Source: Sphingobium sp. AP50
GTDB lineage: Bacteria > Pseudomonadota > Alphaproteobacteria > Sphingomonadales > Sphingomonadaceae
Length of the DNA stretch: 64,000 nucleotides
Assembly (NCBI RefSeq): GCF_900109095.1
Contig: NZ_FNYZ01000011.1
Location: 1 to 64,000, forward strand
Direction: 5' to 3'
The notes beneath the pieces were generated by a model, which was given only the letters and a program-made list of their open reading frames with translations, searched no databases and was not told the DNA's origin. Made by a program: the position numbers and the translations under genes. Below, in pieces: positions 57,055-64,000 of the stretch (position 1 is the stretch's first letter; every line of letters begins with the position of its first letter).

Positions 57055-58620
57055 ATGATCCGGCGCGCAACGATGGCCATGGCGACGACCGCACTTGCTC
57101 TTTCCTGTCCGCTGGCCGCCCAGCCCGTAACGACATCGGCTCCGCTCAATCCGGCCGGCCTCACGCGCATCGGGACCATCGATCCCCGCTTTCAATCCTA
57201 TAATGTCGAAATGCTCGAAGTGGTCGGGGGCGAATTCTGGAAACCCTATGACGGCAAGCCCCTGCCCCAATCCCAGGGCCATGGCGGTATAGATCCCGCC
57301 GCCTATCAATATCGCCCGCCAATCGATCTGGGAAATGCGCGACTGCGCACACTCGCCAAAGCGCTTGGCCCCGCCTATCTGCGGGTCAGCGGCACTTGGG
57401 CCAACAGCATCTATTTTGCAGATAGCGACACCCCGCCCGCCCAACCGCCAACGGGCTTCAAAAATATCCTGACCCGTGCCCAATGGCGCGGCGTCGTCGA
57501 TTTCGCGCGGGCGGTCGATGCGCGGATCATAACATCCTTCGCCATCAGTCCGGGCGTGCGTGACGCGGAAGGGAAGTGGACGGACGATCAGGCCCGTCGC
57601 TGGTTGGCCTATACCCGATCGATCGGCGGCGACATCGCCGCCGCCGAATTTATGAACGAGCCGTCGATCGCGGGCATCAGCGGTGCGCCTAAGGGCTATG
57701 ACGCGGCCGCCTATGGCCGAGATTTTCGCATATTCCGTCAGTTCATAACGCGCGAAGCGCCGGGCATCCTCGTTTTGGGACCGGGTTCCGCCACTGAGAC
57801 CCGTGCGCCATGGGCGATGCCGTCCGGTATTCCCGGCTCGATCGCCAGCGAAGCGCTGCTGGCTGCGGCGGGTCCGGGGATCGACGCCTTTTCCTATCAT
57901 CATTATGGCGCCGCCTCGATCAGATGCGCCTCCGCCCATTTCCCCCAGACCCGGATCGAGGATGCCCTGTCCGAAGAATGGCTCGGACGCACCAGCTTGA
58001 CCCGCGACTTCTACGCCGGACTGCGCGATCGCTTCGCGCCGAACAAGCCGCTCTGGCTGACGGAGGGCGCCGATGCCGCGTGCGGCGGCAATCCATGGGG
58101 AGGGACATTCCCGGACAGCTTCCGCTATCTCGACCAGCTTGGCCGGCTGGCCCGTTCGGGTGTGCAGGTCGCCATCCACAACACGCTTGCGGCCAGCAAC
58201 TATGCGCTGCTCGACCCCGTCGATCTTGCCCCCAAAGCCAATTATTGGGCGGCCTTATTGTGGCATCGACTGATGGGCTCCACCGTGCTGGACGCCGGCA
58301 TTGCTTCAAGGGAAGGATTGCATCTCTATGCGCATTGCCAGCCAGGAACCAAAGGCGGCGTGACATTGCTGGCGATCAACAACAGTCCGAACGCGCCGTC
58401 CAGCCTGCGCTTGCCGCTGGCGGCCAGGCGCTACACCCTGTCCGCCCCCGACGCTGCGTCCGCCAGCCTGCGCTTGAACGGCGCACTTCTGACGCTGGGA
58501 AAGAAGGATCAACTGCCGCGCATGCACGGCGTTTTGCAGGCGGCCGGCGACGTCACCCTCGCGCCGGCGACGATCAGCTTCTTCGCTATGCCTTTGGCGA
58601 ACAACCCCGCCTGTCGCTAG
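57055..58620 (+). CDS. GH79-like (heparanase/glucuronidase type) glycosidase
   Basis: A 521-residue exported glycosidase. A signal peptide ([15 protein letters not shown]) precedes a TIM barrel. The acid/base Glu is in [11 protein letters not shown] and the nucleophile in [18 protein letters not shown], as in heparanase-like GH79 enzymes; SYHHYGAAS is a third family mark. A C-terminal beta-sandwich follows from about residue 420. It likely cuts uronic-acid-containing sugars, but the exact linkage is unknown. GAGGAGAGGG lies upstream of the ATG. Confidence 0.85.
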   Translation: MIRRATMAMATTALALSCPLAAQPVTTSAPLNPAGLTRIGTIDPRFQSYNVEMLEVVGGEFWKPYDGKPLPQSQGHGGIDPAAYQYRPPIDLGNARLRTLAKALGPAYLRVSGTWANSIYFADSDTPPAQPPTGFKNILTRAQWRGVVDFARAVDARIITSFAISPGVRDAEGKWTDDQARRWLAYTRSIGGDIAAAEFMNEPSIAGISGAPKGYDAAAYGRDFRIFRQFITREAPGILVLGPGSATETRAPWAMPSGIPGSIASEALLAAAGPGIDAFSYHHYGAASIRCASAHFPQTRIEDALSEEWLGRTSLTRDFYAGLRDRFAPNKPLWLTEGADAACGGNPWGGTFPDSFRYLDQLGRLARSGVQVAIHNTLAASNYALLDPVDLAPKANYWAALLWHRLMGSTVLDAGIASREGLHLYAHCQPGTKGGVTLLAINNSPNAPSSLRLPLAARRYTLSAPDAASASLRLNGALLTLGKKDQLPRMHGVLQAAGDVTLAPATISFFAMPLANNPACR

Positions 58621-58772
58621 ACCGGCGGGGGTCGCCTGCCCCCCTATCCTGCTGCCGCCCTGTCCTACCCCGCCCTGCTCCGCTATACTCCTTGCCTCCC
58701 GCAACAATATGTCCCACTGGCGACCGGAAATTCCCGATTCCACGGGACAAATGCGAAGTTAAGGCGAAGCGC

Positions 58773-60116
58773 GTGTCTAATCATCAGGTTCATATCATCG
58801 GCGGCGGCATGGCGGGGACGGAGGCGGCATGGCAACTGGCGCAGGCCGGCATCCGCGTCCGCCTGTCCGAAATGCGCGGAACCGGGGACATGACGCCCGC
58901 CCACCAGACCGACGGCCTTGCCGAACTGGTCTGCTCCAACAGCTTCCGCTCCGACGATGCCGACAAGAGCGCCGTGGGCCTGCTGCATCAGGAAATGCGG
59001 CGGCTGGGATCGCTGCTGATGGCGCAGGCGGAACCCGCCAAGGTGCCCGCCGGCTCCGCGCTGGCGGTCGACCGCCATGTCTTTTCCGACGGCGTCACCC
59101 GCGCGCTCGCCGAACATCCCAATGTGGAAATCGTGCGCGAGCGGATCGATACGCTGCCGACCGAAGGCATGACCATCGTCGCCACCGGCCCGCTGACCGC
59201 GCCCGCGCTGGCGCAAAGCATTGGGCAGGCGGCGGGGATGGAACATCTCGCCTTCTTCGATGCGATCGCGCCGGTCATCCATCATGACAGCATCGACATG
59301 GAGCAATGCTGGATGGCCAATCGCTGGGACAAGATCGGCCCCGGCGGTGGCGAGGGCAAGGATTATATCAACTGCCCGATGGAAAAGGACCAGTATCAGG
59401 CCTTCGTCCAGGGCCTGCTCGACGGCGAAAAGACCGAGTTCAAGGAATGGGAAAGCAGCACCCCCTATTTCGAAGGCTGCATGCCGATCGAGGTGATGGC
59501 ATCGCGCGGGCCGGAAACGCTGCGTCACGGGCCGATGAAGCCGATGGGCCTCGACAATCCCAAGACCGGCCGCTGGCCCTATGCCGTCGTCCAGTTGCGG
59601 CAGGATAATGCGTCGGGCACGCTGTGGAACATGGTCGGCTTCCAGACGAAGCTGAAGCATGGCGCGCAAGTGGAATTGTTCCGCACCATCCCCGGCCTCG
59701 AAAAGGCGGAATTTGCGCGGCTGGGCGGGCTGCACCGCAACACCTTCATCCAATCGCCCAAGCTGCTCGACCCGACGCTCCGCCTGAAGAGCGCCCCGCA
59801 TATCCGTTTTGCAGGGCAGATGACGGGCTGCGAAGGCTATGTCGAAAGCGGCGCCATCGGCATGCTTGCCGGCCGCTTCGCCGCGGCGGAGCTATTGGGC
59901 CGCGAACTGACCCCGCCCCCGGCCGACACCGCGCTGGGCGCGCTGCTCGGCCATGTAACGGGCAATGTGGCGACCGCCGACTATCAGCCGATGAACGTCA
60001 ATTTCGGCCTGTTCCCAACGCTGGACGATGTGAAGAAGAAGCAACGCAAGGAAGCCTACACCGCCCGCGCCCGCGCGTCGCTGGGCGTGTGGATGGGCGC
60101 GATGGAGATCGCTTGA
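58773..60116 (+). CDS. trmFO: tRNA (uracil-54)-methyltransferase, folate/FAD dependent
   Basis: A 447-residue enzyme that methylates U54 of tRNA with methylene-tetrahydrofolate and FADH2. The FAD-binding [19 protein letters not shown], the catalytic Cys in [16 protein letters not shown], and the C-terminal [20 protein letters not shown] are all present. I start at GTG 58773, the usual N-terminal distance from the FAD loop. Just upstream (58701-58766) is a motif shared with 39223-39264. Confidence 0.95.
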   Translation: MSNHQVHIIGGGMAGTEAAWQLAQAGIRVRLSEMRGTGDMTPAHQTDGLAELVCSNSFRSDDADKSAVGLLHQEMRRLGSLLMAQAEPAKVPAGSALAVDRHVFSDGVTRALAEHPNVEIVRERIDTLPTEGMTIVATGPLTAPALAQSIGQAAGMEHLAFFDAIAPVIHHDSIDMEQCWMANRWDKIGPGGGEGKDYINCPMEKDQYQAFVQGLLDGEKTEFKEWESSTPYFEGCMPIEVMASRGPETLRHGPMKPMGLDNPKTGRWPYAVVQLRQDNASGTLWNMVGFQTKLKHGAQVELFRTIPGLEKAEFARLGGLHRNTFIQSPKLLDPTLRLKSAPHIRFAGQMTGCEGYVESGAIGMLAGRFAAAELLGRELTPPPADTALGALLGHVTGNVATADYQPMNVNFGLFPTLDDVKKKQRKEAYTARARASLGVWMGAMEIA

Positions 60117-60130
60117 TATCGACATACCGT

Positions 60131-60150
60131 GCTCCTGCGAAAGCAGGAGC
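60131..60150. repeat. Short palindromic repeat
   Basis: GCTCCTGC-GAAA-GCAGGAGC, perfect 8-base arms with a GNRA-type loop, between trmFO and the convergent EF-hand gene. No T-run. Confidence 0.55.
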
Positions 60151-60186
60151 CCAGGGCGGCCGGGTGGCTCGCTCGCCTGTGAGCGT

Positions 60187-60651
60187 TCAGCATTTGCACT
60201 TCGCCTTCACCGCCCGCTTCGGCGCGGTCACCGCGAATTCCGCCGGCGTCAGCTTGCCATCCTTGTCGGCATCCGCCGCGCCGAACCGGTCGGACGTCGC
60301 CACCGCCCATTCTTCGAAGGACAAGAGGTTATCGCCATCCTTGTCCAGCGCCTTGAACGCCTTGGTCCGGCTGCCCAGCATCTCGATCCGGGTGATCACG
60401 CCATCCCGGTTGCGGTCATAACGGGCAAAGCGCTTCTCCTCCCGGCTCTGCGGGCTGGCCTCGCCGGGCATGGGCGGCGCGTCGCCCACCGCATCGGGAT
60501 CGCCCTCCGGCAGGCTCTCGACGGCAGGCGGCGGAGGCGCCGCCAGCGCCAGTTGCGGCGCGGGCACATTGTCCGCCCGCCCCTGCCACCAGAACAGTCC
60601 GCCCGCGACCAGCAGCAACGCCGCCATGCCGCCCGCCAGCATTCGCCCCAT
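60187..60651 (-). CDS. EF-hand protein with membrane anchor
   Basis: A 154-residue protein with one N-terminal membrane segment (MLAGGMAALLLVAGGLFWW), a Pro-rich linker, and three EF-hand loops: DRNRDGVITRIE, DKDGDNLLSFEE and DADKDGKLTPAE. The first and third fit calcium binding well. It ends in a Lys/Cys tail (KRAVKAKCKC). GGAGGG lies before the ATG at 60651. It probably senses or buffers calcium in the periplasm. Confidence 0.85.
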   Translation of the reverse strand: MGRMLAGGMAALLLVAGGLFWWQGRADNVPAPQLALAAPPPPAVESLPEGDPDAVGDAPPMPGEASPQSREEKRFARYDRNRDGVITRIEMLGSRTKAFKALDKDGDNLLSFEEWAVATSDRFGAADADKDGKLTPAEFAVTAPKRAVKAKCKC

Positions 60652-60694
60652 AAGCCCTCCACCGCTGCGAGAGGGCACAGCCTATCCCGACAAG

Positions 60695-61366
60695 TCAGCG
60701 CCCGACAAGCGCGATCCGCAGCAACCGCCACGCCAGCGCCCGCGATATGCCCAGCGGCGCGCCCCGCCCCGCCAGCACATCCTGCCGCGCCAGCGTGAAG
60801 GCGATGCGCAGCGGCTTCCAAGCCGCCTCCCACCGCGCTGCCACCACCTGCGGCAACAGGTCACGCGCCTGCGCGATCGCGGCATCGGCCAGCGCCTCAT
60901 CCCCGACATGCCCAGCCAGATCCCAACAGGCCCAGACCTGCCCCGCCGCCGCCAGCCAGTCCGGCACATCCGCCGCGCCCGCCAGCGCCCGGAACAGCCC
61001 ACCGCCCCGGCCCACGGCATAATCGCGCAGCCCCGACGCATCGATCTCCGGCTCGACCACCAGCACTTCCCAGCCATCGATCATCGCGACCAGCCCCGGC
61101 CCGGCCATCACGCCCGCCGCGCGCATCGCATCGACCACCGGCTCGCCCTGCCCCTTGATGCCCTGCCCTCTAACCCCTTGGGCGTCCTCGACCACGTCAT
61201 TCCACCAGGCAAGGCGCATCTGCCCGATCGCCGCTTCGCTGGTGGTGCGGGCCACCTTCGCCAGCCGCGCATCGAACGCCCATATCGCCCGATGCTGCGC
61301 GACACGCGCGCCCGCATGCGCGCTCAACAACGCCGCCAGCGGCGGCAGTTCCGCGTCAGCAATCAT
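60695..61366 (-). CDS. Squalene/phytoene synthase-like protein
   Basis: A 223-residue protein of the squalene/phytoene synthase fold. The motif IGQMRLAWWNDVVEDAQG matches the helix that carries the first Asp-rich site in the enzymes, but the second DxxxD motif was not seen. The gene is short by about 60 residues. It resembles the non-catalytic NDUFAF6-type members, which help assemble respiratory complex I, more than true synthases. It lies 43 bases upstream of the EF-hand gene in the same direction. Confidence 0.75.
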   Translation of the reverse strand: MIADAELPPLAALLSAHAGARVAQHRAIWAFDARLAKVARTTSEAAIGQMRLAWWNDVVEDAQGVRGQGIKGQGEPVVDAMRAAGVMAGPGLVAMIDGWEVLVVEPEIDASGLRDYAVGRGGGLFRALAGAADVPDWLAAAGQVWACWDLAGHVGDEALADAAIAQARDLLPQVVAARWEAAWKPLRIAFTLARQDVLAGRGAPLGISRALAWRLLRIALVGR

Positions 61367-61494
61367 GCCGCGACTCCCCGCAACAGGCGGCTCACACAGA
61401 TTATCGGTCCTTTAACCATCTTCCTCATACACATTCTAACGAGTGGGCCTGCATAGGCAGGCAAGCTGTCCGACCTGATTGTAGCGGACGCGAC

Positions 61495-63465
61495 ATGGGT
61501 GATTGCGGGCATATGGGCAAGTCAAAGGATCGGCAATTGGGCTTTCTGGGGCGTCTGCTGAAAAGTCAGGCAGGCAACACGCTGGCGATCGTCGCCGCTG
61601 CGATCATTCCATTGGCTGCCCTGATCGGCGGCGGACTGGACATGAGCCGTGCCTATATGGTCCGCGCGCGCCTGCAACAGGCCTGCGACGCCGCAGCCCT
61701 GGCCGGTCGCCGCGCCATGACAACTTCGACCATGACCGATGCGAACAAGGCAGAAGCGAAGAAATTTTTCGACTTCAACTTTCAGCAAAACACATTCGGA
61801 AGCGCATCCTTCACCCCGGTCATCCAGAGTAAAACCGGCGACACGACCACGGTTCAGGTCACGGCCGATACCAGCATTCCCACCACGGTCATGCGCATCT
61901 TCGGGTACAAGACCATGGCTTTGTCGGTTACATGCGAATCCCGCTTCGACATCGGCAATACCGACGTCGCGCTGGTGCTGGACGTCACTGGATCGATGGA
62001 TAGCAGTATTTCGACCGGTGTCGGAAACGCAACCACGACCCGCATCGCCGCGCTGCGTCAGGCCGTTCGCGACTTTTACGACACGCTGGGTGCAGGCAGC
62101 ATCGCCAACGGGCGCATTCGCTATGGCTTCGTGCCTTATAGTTCGACGGCCAATGTAGGTTATATGATTCCGTCGGAATATATGGTCGGCAGCGTCAACG
62201 GTGAGACGTCCAGCTATAATAGCCGCATCGGCAATTATTATCTGGCGAACAATCCGACAGACAGCACCTGTTACAAACAAAATGGCCTTTCCACATGCTA
62301 TGCGACAGCGACTGAGGCAGATCAGAAATCTGGTACGACTTTGTCAGGCAGCAATTGCTCTACCTGGCAAAACGCAAAATCCACCAGTTCTGGCAGCGCG
62401 CCCAGCAACACGACTACCGTCACTTACAGCTATGGCGCATGGAATGGCAGCACCTCAACACAGCCGTCAGGTTCAACCGCTCGCAAATGCACCCGCAAGG
62501 AAGTGACGACGACGACAACCTATCAGACCTCGACAGTGCCGCAGCAAGGCTGGACTCGCTACGGCAACTGGTCCTACACCAATGTCGATCTGGACACGTC
62601 GCTGTTCGTCAAGGGCAATGCCATTCAGAATCCGGCGTTCGAATGGGGTACCAATACGACTTGGGCCGGCTGCATTGAAGAATCGCAGACCGTCAACACG
62701 ATCACATCATCTACGTCGATCAGCAGCATCCCTGCGGGCGCCTATGATCTGGACCCCGATCTGATCCCCGACACCAAGGCCAAGAAATGGAAGCCCTTCT
62801 GGCCGGACGCCAGTTGGTATCGCAGTTCCACCCCGGCGACATCGGCCGTTTGGAACAATTGGGCTGCGGACGCTAATGACGATTATGCGGTTTGCGTGGC
62901 AAAGGCGCGCATGCTCGCTACATATTCGTCTCGTTCATCCAGTCCGTCGGAGGATTATGGCTCGCCCGACGCATCGCAGAGCACCTACGACGGCTATGTC
63001 TCGGGACTGACGGCAGGCGGCTTCACCAATCACACGGTCGGCATCACCTGGGGCGCTCGTATGCTCTCGCCTGACGGCATTTTCGCGTCGAAAAACGGCA
63101 TTGCCCCCAACGGCTTCGCTACGTCGAAGAACATCGTGTTCATGACCGACGGGGCCATGCAGATTCCTAACAACAATTATGATGCCTGGGGCATCAACGC
63201 CCTGAACGGCCGGATCGCGGCTACCAGCAAGAGCAGCGCTGACCTGAAGACCATTCAGGAACAGCGGTTCAAAATTGCCTGCGAAGCGGCCAAGCGTAAG
63301 GGCATCACCATCTGGATCATCGTGTTCTCCACCTCGTCCAACGATGCCCTGAATTCCTGCGCGACCAGCACCAACCATATCGCCGTCTCTTCCGACGCAT
63401 CGTCACTCAGCGACGATTTCAAGGATATCGCCAAGAATATCGGCGGCTTGAGGCTGTCTCAGTGA
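61495..63465 (+). CDS. TadG-like pilus protein with vWA domain
   Basis: A 656-residue protein. The N-terminal TadE/TadG membrane part (LAIVAAAIIPLAALIGGGLD and ACDAAALAGRRAM) is followed by a von Willebrand A domain with a MIDAS motif DVTGSMD (about residue 163). The vWA domain is interrupted by a Ser/Thr-rich insertion of about 100 residues (near 270-370). The C-terminus (KNIVFMTDGAMQIP, RKGITIWIIVFST) completes the fold. ATG at 61495 or 61513 are both possible. It overlaps the TadE-like gene by one base (TGATG). Confidence 0.88.
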   Translation: MGDCGHMGKSKDRQLGFLGRLLKSQAGNTLAIVAAAIIPLAALIGGGLDMSRAYMVRARLQQACDAAALAGRRAMTTSTMTDANKAEAKKFFDFNFQQNTFGSASFTPVIQSKTGDTTTVQVTADTSIPTTVMRIFGYKTMALSVTCESRFDIGNTDVALVLDVTGSMDSSISTGVGNATTTRIAALRQAVRDFYDTLGAGSIANGRIRYGFVPYSSTANVGYMIPSEYMVGSVNGETSSYNSRIGNYYLANNPTDSTCYKQNGLSTCYATATEADQKSGTTLSGSNCSTWQNAKSTSSGSAPSNTTTVTYSYGAWNGSTSTQPSGSTARKCTRKEVTTTTTYQTSTVPQQGWTRYGNWSYTNVDLDTSLFVKGNAIQNPAFEWGTNTTWAGCIEESQTVNTITSSTSISSIPAGAYDLDPDLIPDTKAKKWKPFWPDASWYRSSTPATSAVWNNWAADANDDYAVCVAKARMLATYSSRSSSPSEDYGSPDASQSTYDGYVSGLTAGGFTNHTVGITWGARMLSPDGIFASKNGIAPNGFATSKNIVFMTDGAMQIPNNNYDAWGINALNGRIAATSKSSADLKTIQEQRFKIACEAAKRKGITIWIIVFSTSSNDALNSCATSTNHIAVSSDASSLSDDFKDIAKNIGGLRLSQ

Positions 63466-64000
63466 TGACGATATCACACCGAATACGCAGCATCTTCAGA
63501 TGCGTGCGCGGCGCGACCCTGATGGAATTCGGCCTGGTCGCGCCGCCGCTGTTGCTGACCATCATGGGCATCGCGGATCTTGGTTATCAATCCTATCTGC
63601 GTGCGGTGACAGCTGGCGTGCTGGACAAGGCTGCGCGCGCCGCATCAGTCGGTACGCTCAACAGCACACAGATCGACAGCTATATCCAGACACAGATGGA
63701 AGTCATCAACGCCAAGAACGGCACGACATCGGTGACCAAGAAGAGCTATTATGACTTTTCCCGTGTCGGACAACCGGAGAAGATCACCAGCGACACTGCA
63801 CCGCTTGGCACCTATAATAGCGGCGATTGCTATGAAGATGCGAACGGCAATGGCGTATTTGATGCGTCGGGCGGTTCTGAAGGCTTGGGCGGCGCTGACG
63901 ACATCGTCTATTATCAGGTCACGGTATCGATGCCCCGCCTCTTCCCGCTCGCTAAAATGCTAGGCTGGAGCGCGACCCAGACTGCCACGGCCAGCACCGT
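63465..64000 (+). CDS. TadE-like pilus assembly protein, cut by window end
   Basis: Open from ATG 63465 to the end of the window, at least 178 codons. The N-terminus reads RGATLMEFGLVAPPLLLTIM, a TadE-like membrane helix with the conserved Glu. The rest, up to MPRLFPLAKMLGWSATQTAT, is an outer domain. It shares one base with the tadG-like stop (TGATG), so the two are coupled. Confidence 0.85.
   Translation, partial: MTISHRIRSIFRCVRGATLMEFGLVAPPLLLTIMGIADLGYQSYLRAVTAGVLDKAARAASVGTLNSTQIDSYIQTQMEVINAKNGTTSVTKKSYYDFSRVGQPEKITSDTAPLGTYNSGDCYEDANGNGVFDASGGSEGLGGADDIVYYQVTVSMPRLFPLAKMLGWSATQTATAST

Overview
The window reads as a chromosomal segment of an alphaproteobacterium of the Sphingomonadaceae, most likely a Sphingobium- or Sphingomonas-type organism. 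This is inferred from the high GC content, the stand-alone rpsD, the short palindromic repeats between genes, the many secreted peptidases, the TonB-dependent receptor with FecI/FecR-type regulators, and the gatCAB, ilv and leu gene types. No rRNA, CRISPR array, prophage or intact insertion sequence was seen. One tRNA gene (Lys, UUU) and one remnant of an IS110-type transposase are present.

Layout. 0.1-8.6 kb: M24 peptidase and glutathione transferase (minus), IS110 remnant, chorismate mutase, rpsD, divergent S9 and M28 secreted peptidases, two small exported proteins. 8.7-13.2 kb: agmatine deiminase and N-carbamoylputrescine amidase (agmatine to putrescine) with a DUF2501 protein between them, small conserved proteins, folK-like gene, tRNA-Lys, NUDIX hydrolase. 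13.15-22.5 kb: a minus-strand glycogen operon, glgP-glgB-glgC-glgA-glgX in order of transcription. 22.6-31.2 kb: serine hydrolase (minus), then ECF sigma factor, FecR anti-sigma, STN-containing TonB-dependent transducer and a large autotransporter in one direction, resembling a cell-surface signalling unit with an autotransporter at its end. 31.3-36.2 kb: hypothetical membrane protein and a gatC-gatA-gatB cluster interrupted by a 55-residue basic ORF and an AbrB/PIN toxin-antitoxin pair. 36.3-44.3 kb: DUF3089 hydrolase, ruvX, Rap1a-like protein, MerR regulator divergent from a glutaredoxin-MauE membrane fusion, L,D-transpeptidase, lipoprotein, serB, miaA. 44.3-52.6 kb: branched-chain amino acid genes ilvB-orf-ilvN-ilvC and leuA (with a Leu-rich leader peptide and attenuator-like hairpins), separated by a CDP-alcohol phosphatidyltransferase and two YceI proteins. 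52.7-61.4 kb: M20 peptidase, dicarboxylate-type symporter, degenerate GGDEF protein followed by a second symporter tail remnant, GH79-like glycosidase, trmFO, EF-hand protein, short squalene/phytoene-synthase-like protein. 61.5-64 kb: TadG-like and TadE-like pilus-assembly genes, the latter cut by the window end.

Most of the window is housekeeping metabolism. The parts that best reward a second look are the sigma/anti-sigma/receptor/autotransporter unit; the MerR regulator that keeps a mercury-type operator but lacks one of the three mercury-binding cysteines and faces a glutaredoxin-MauE fusion; the toxin-antitoxin pair coupled to gatB; the unknown ORF inside ilvBN; the leuA attenuator; and an L,D-transpeptidase that appears to start at CTG. 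All functional statements come from reading the sequence and from family knowledge; no database search was run.
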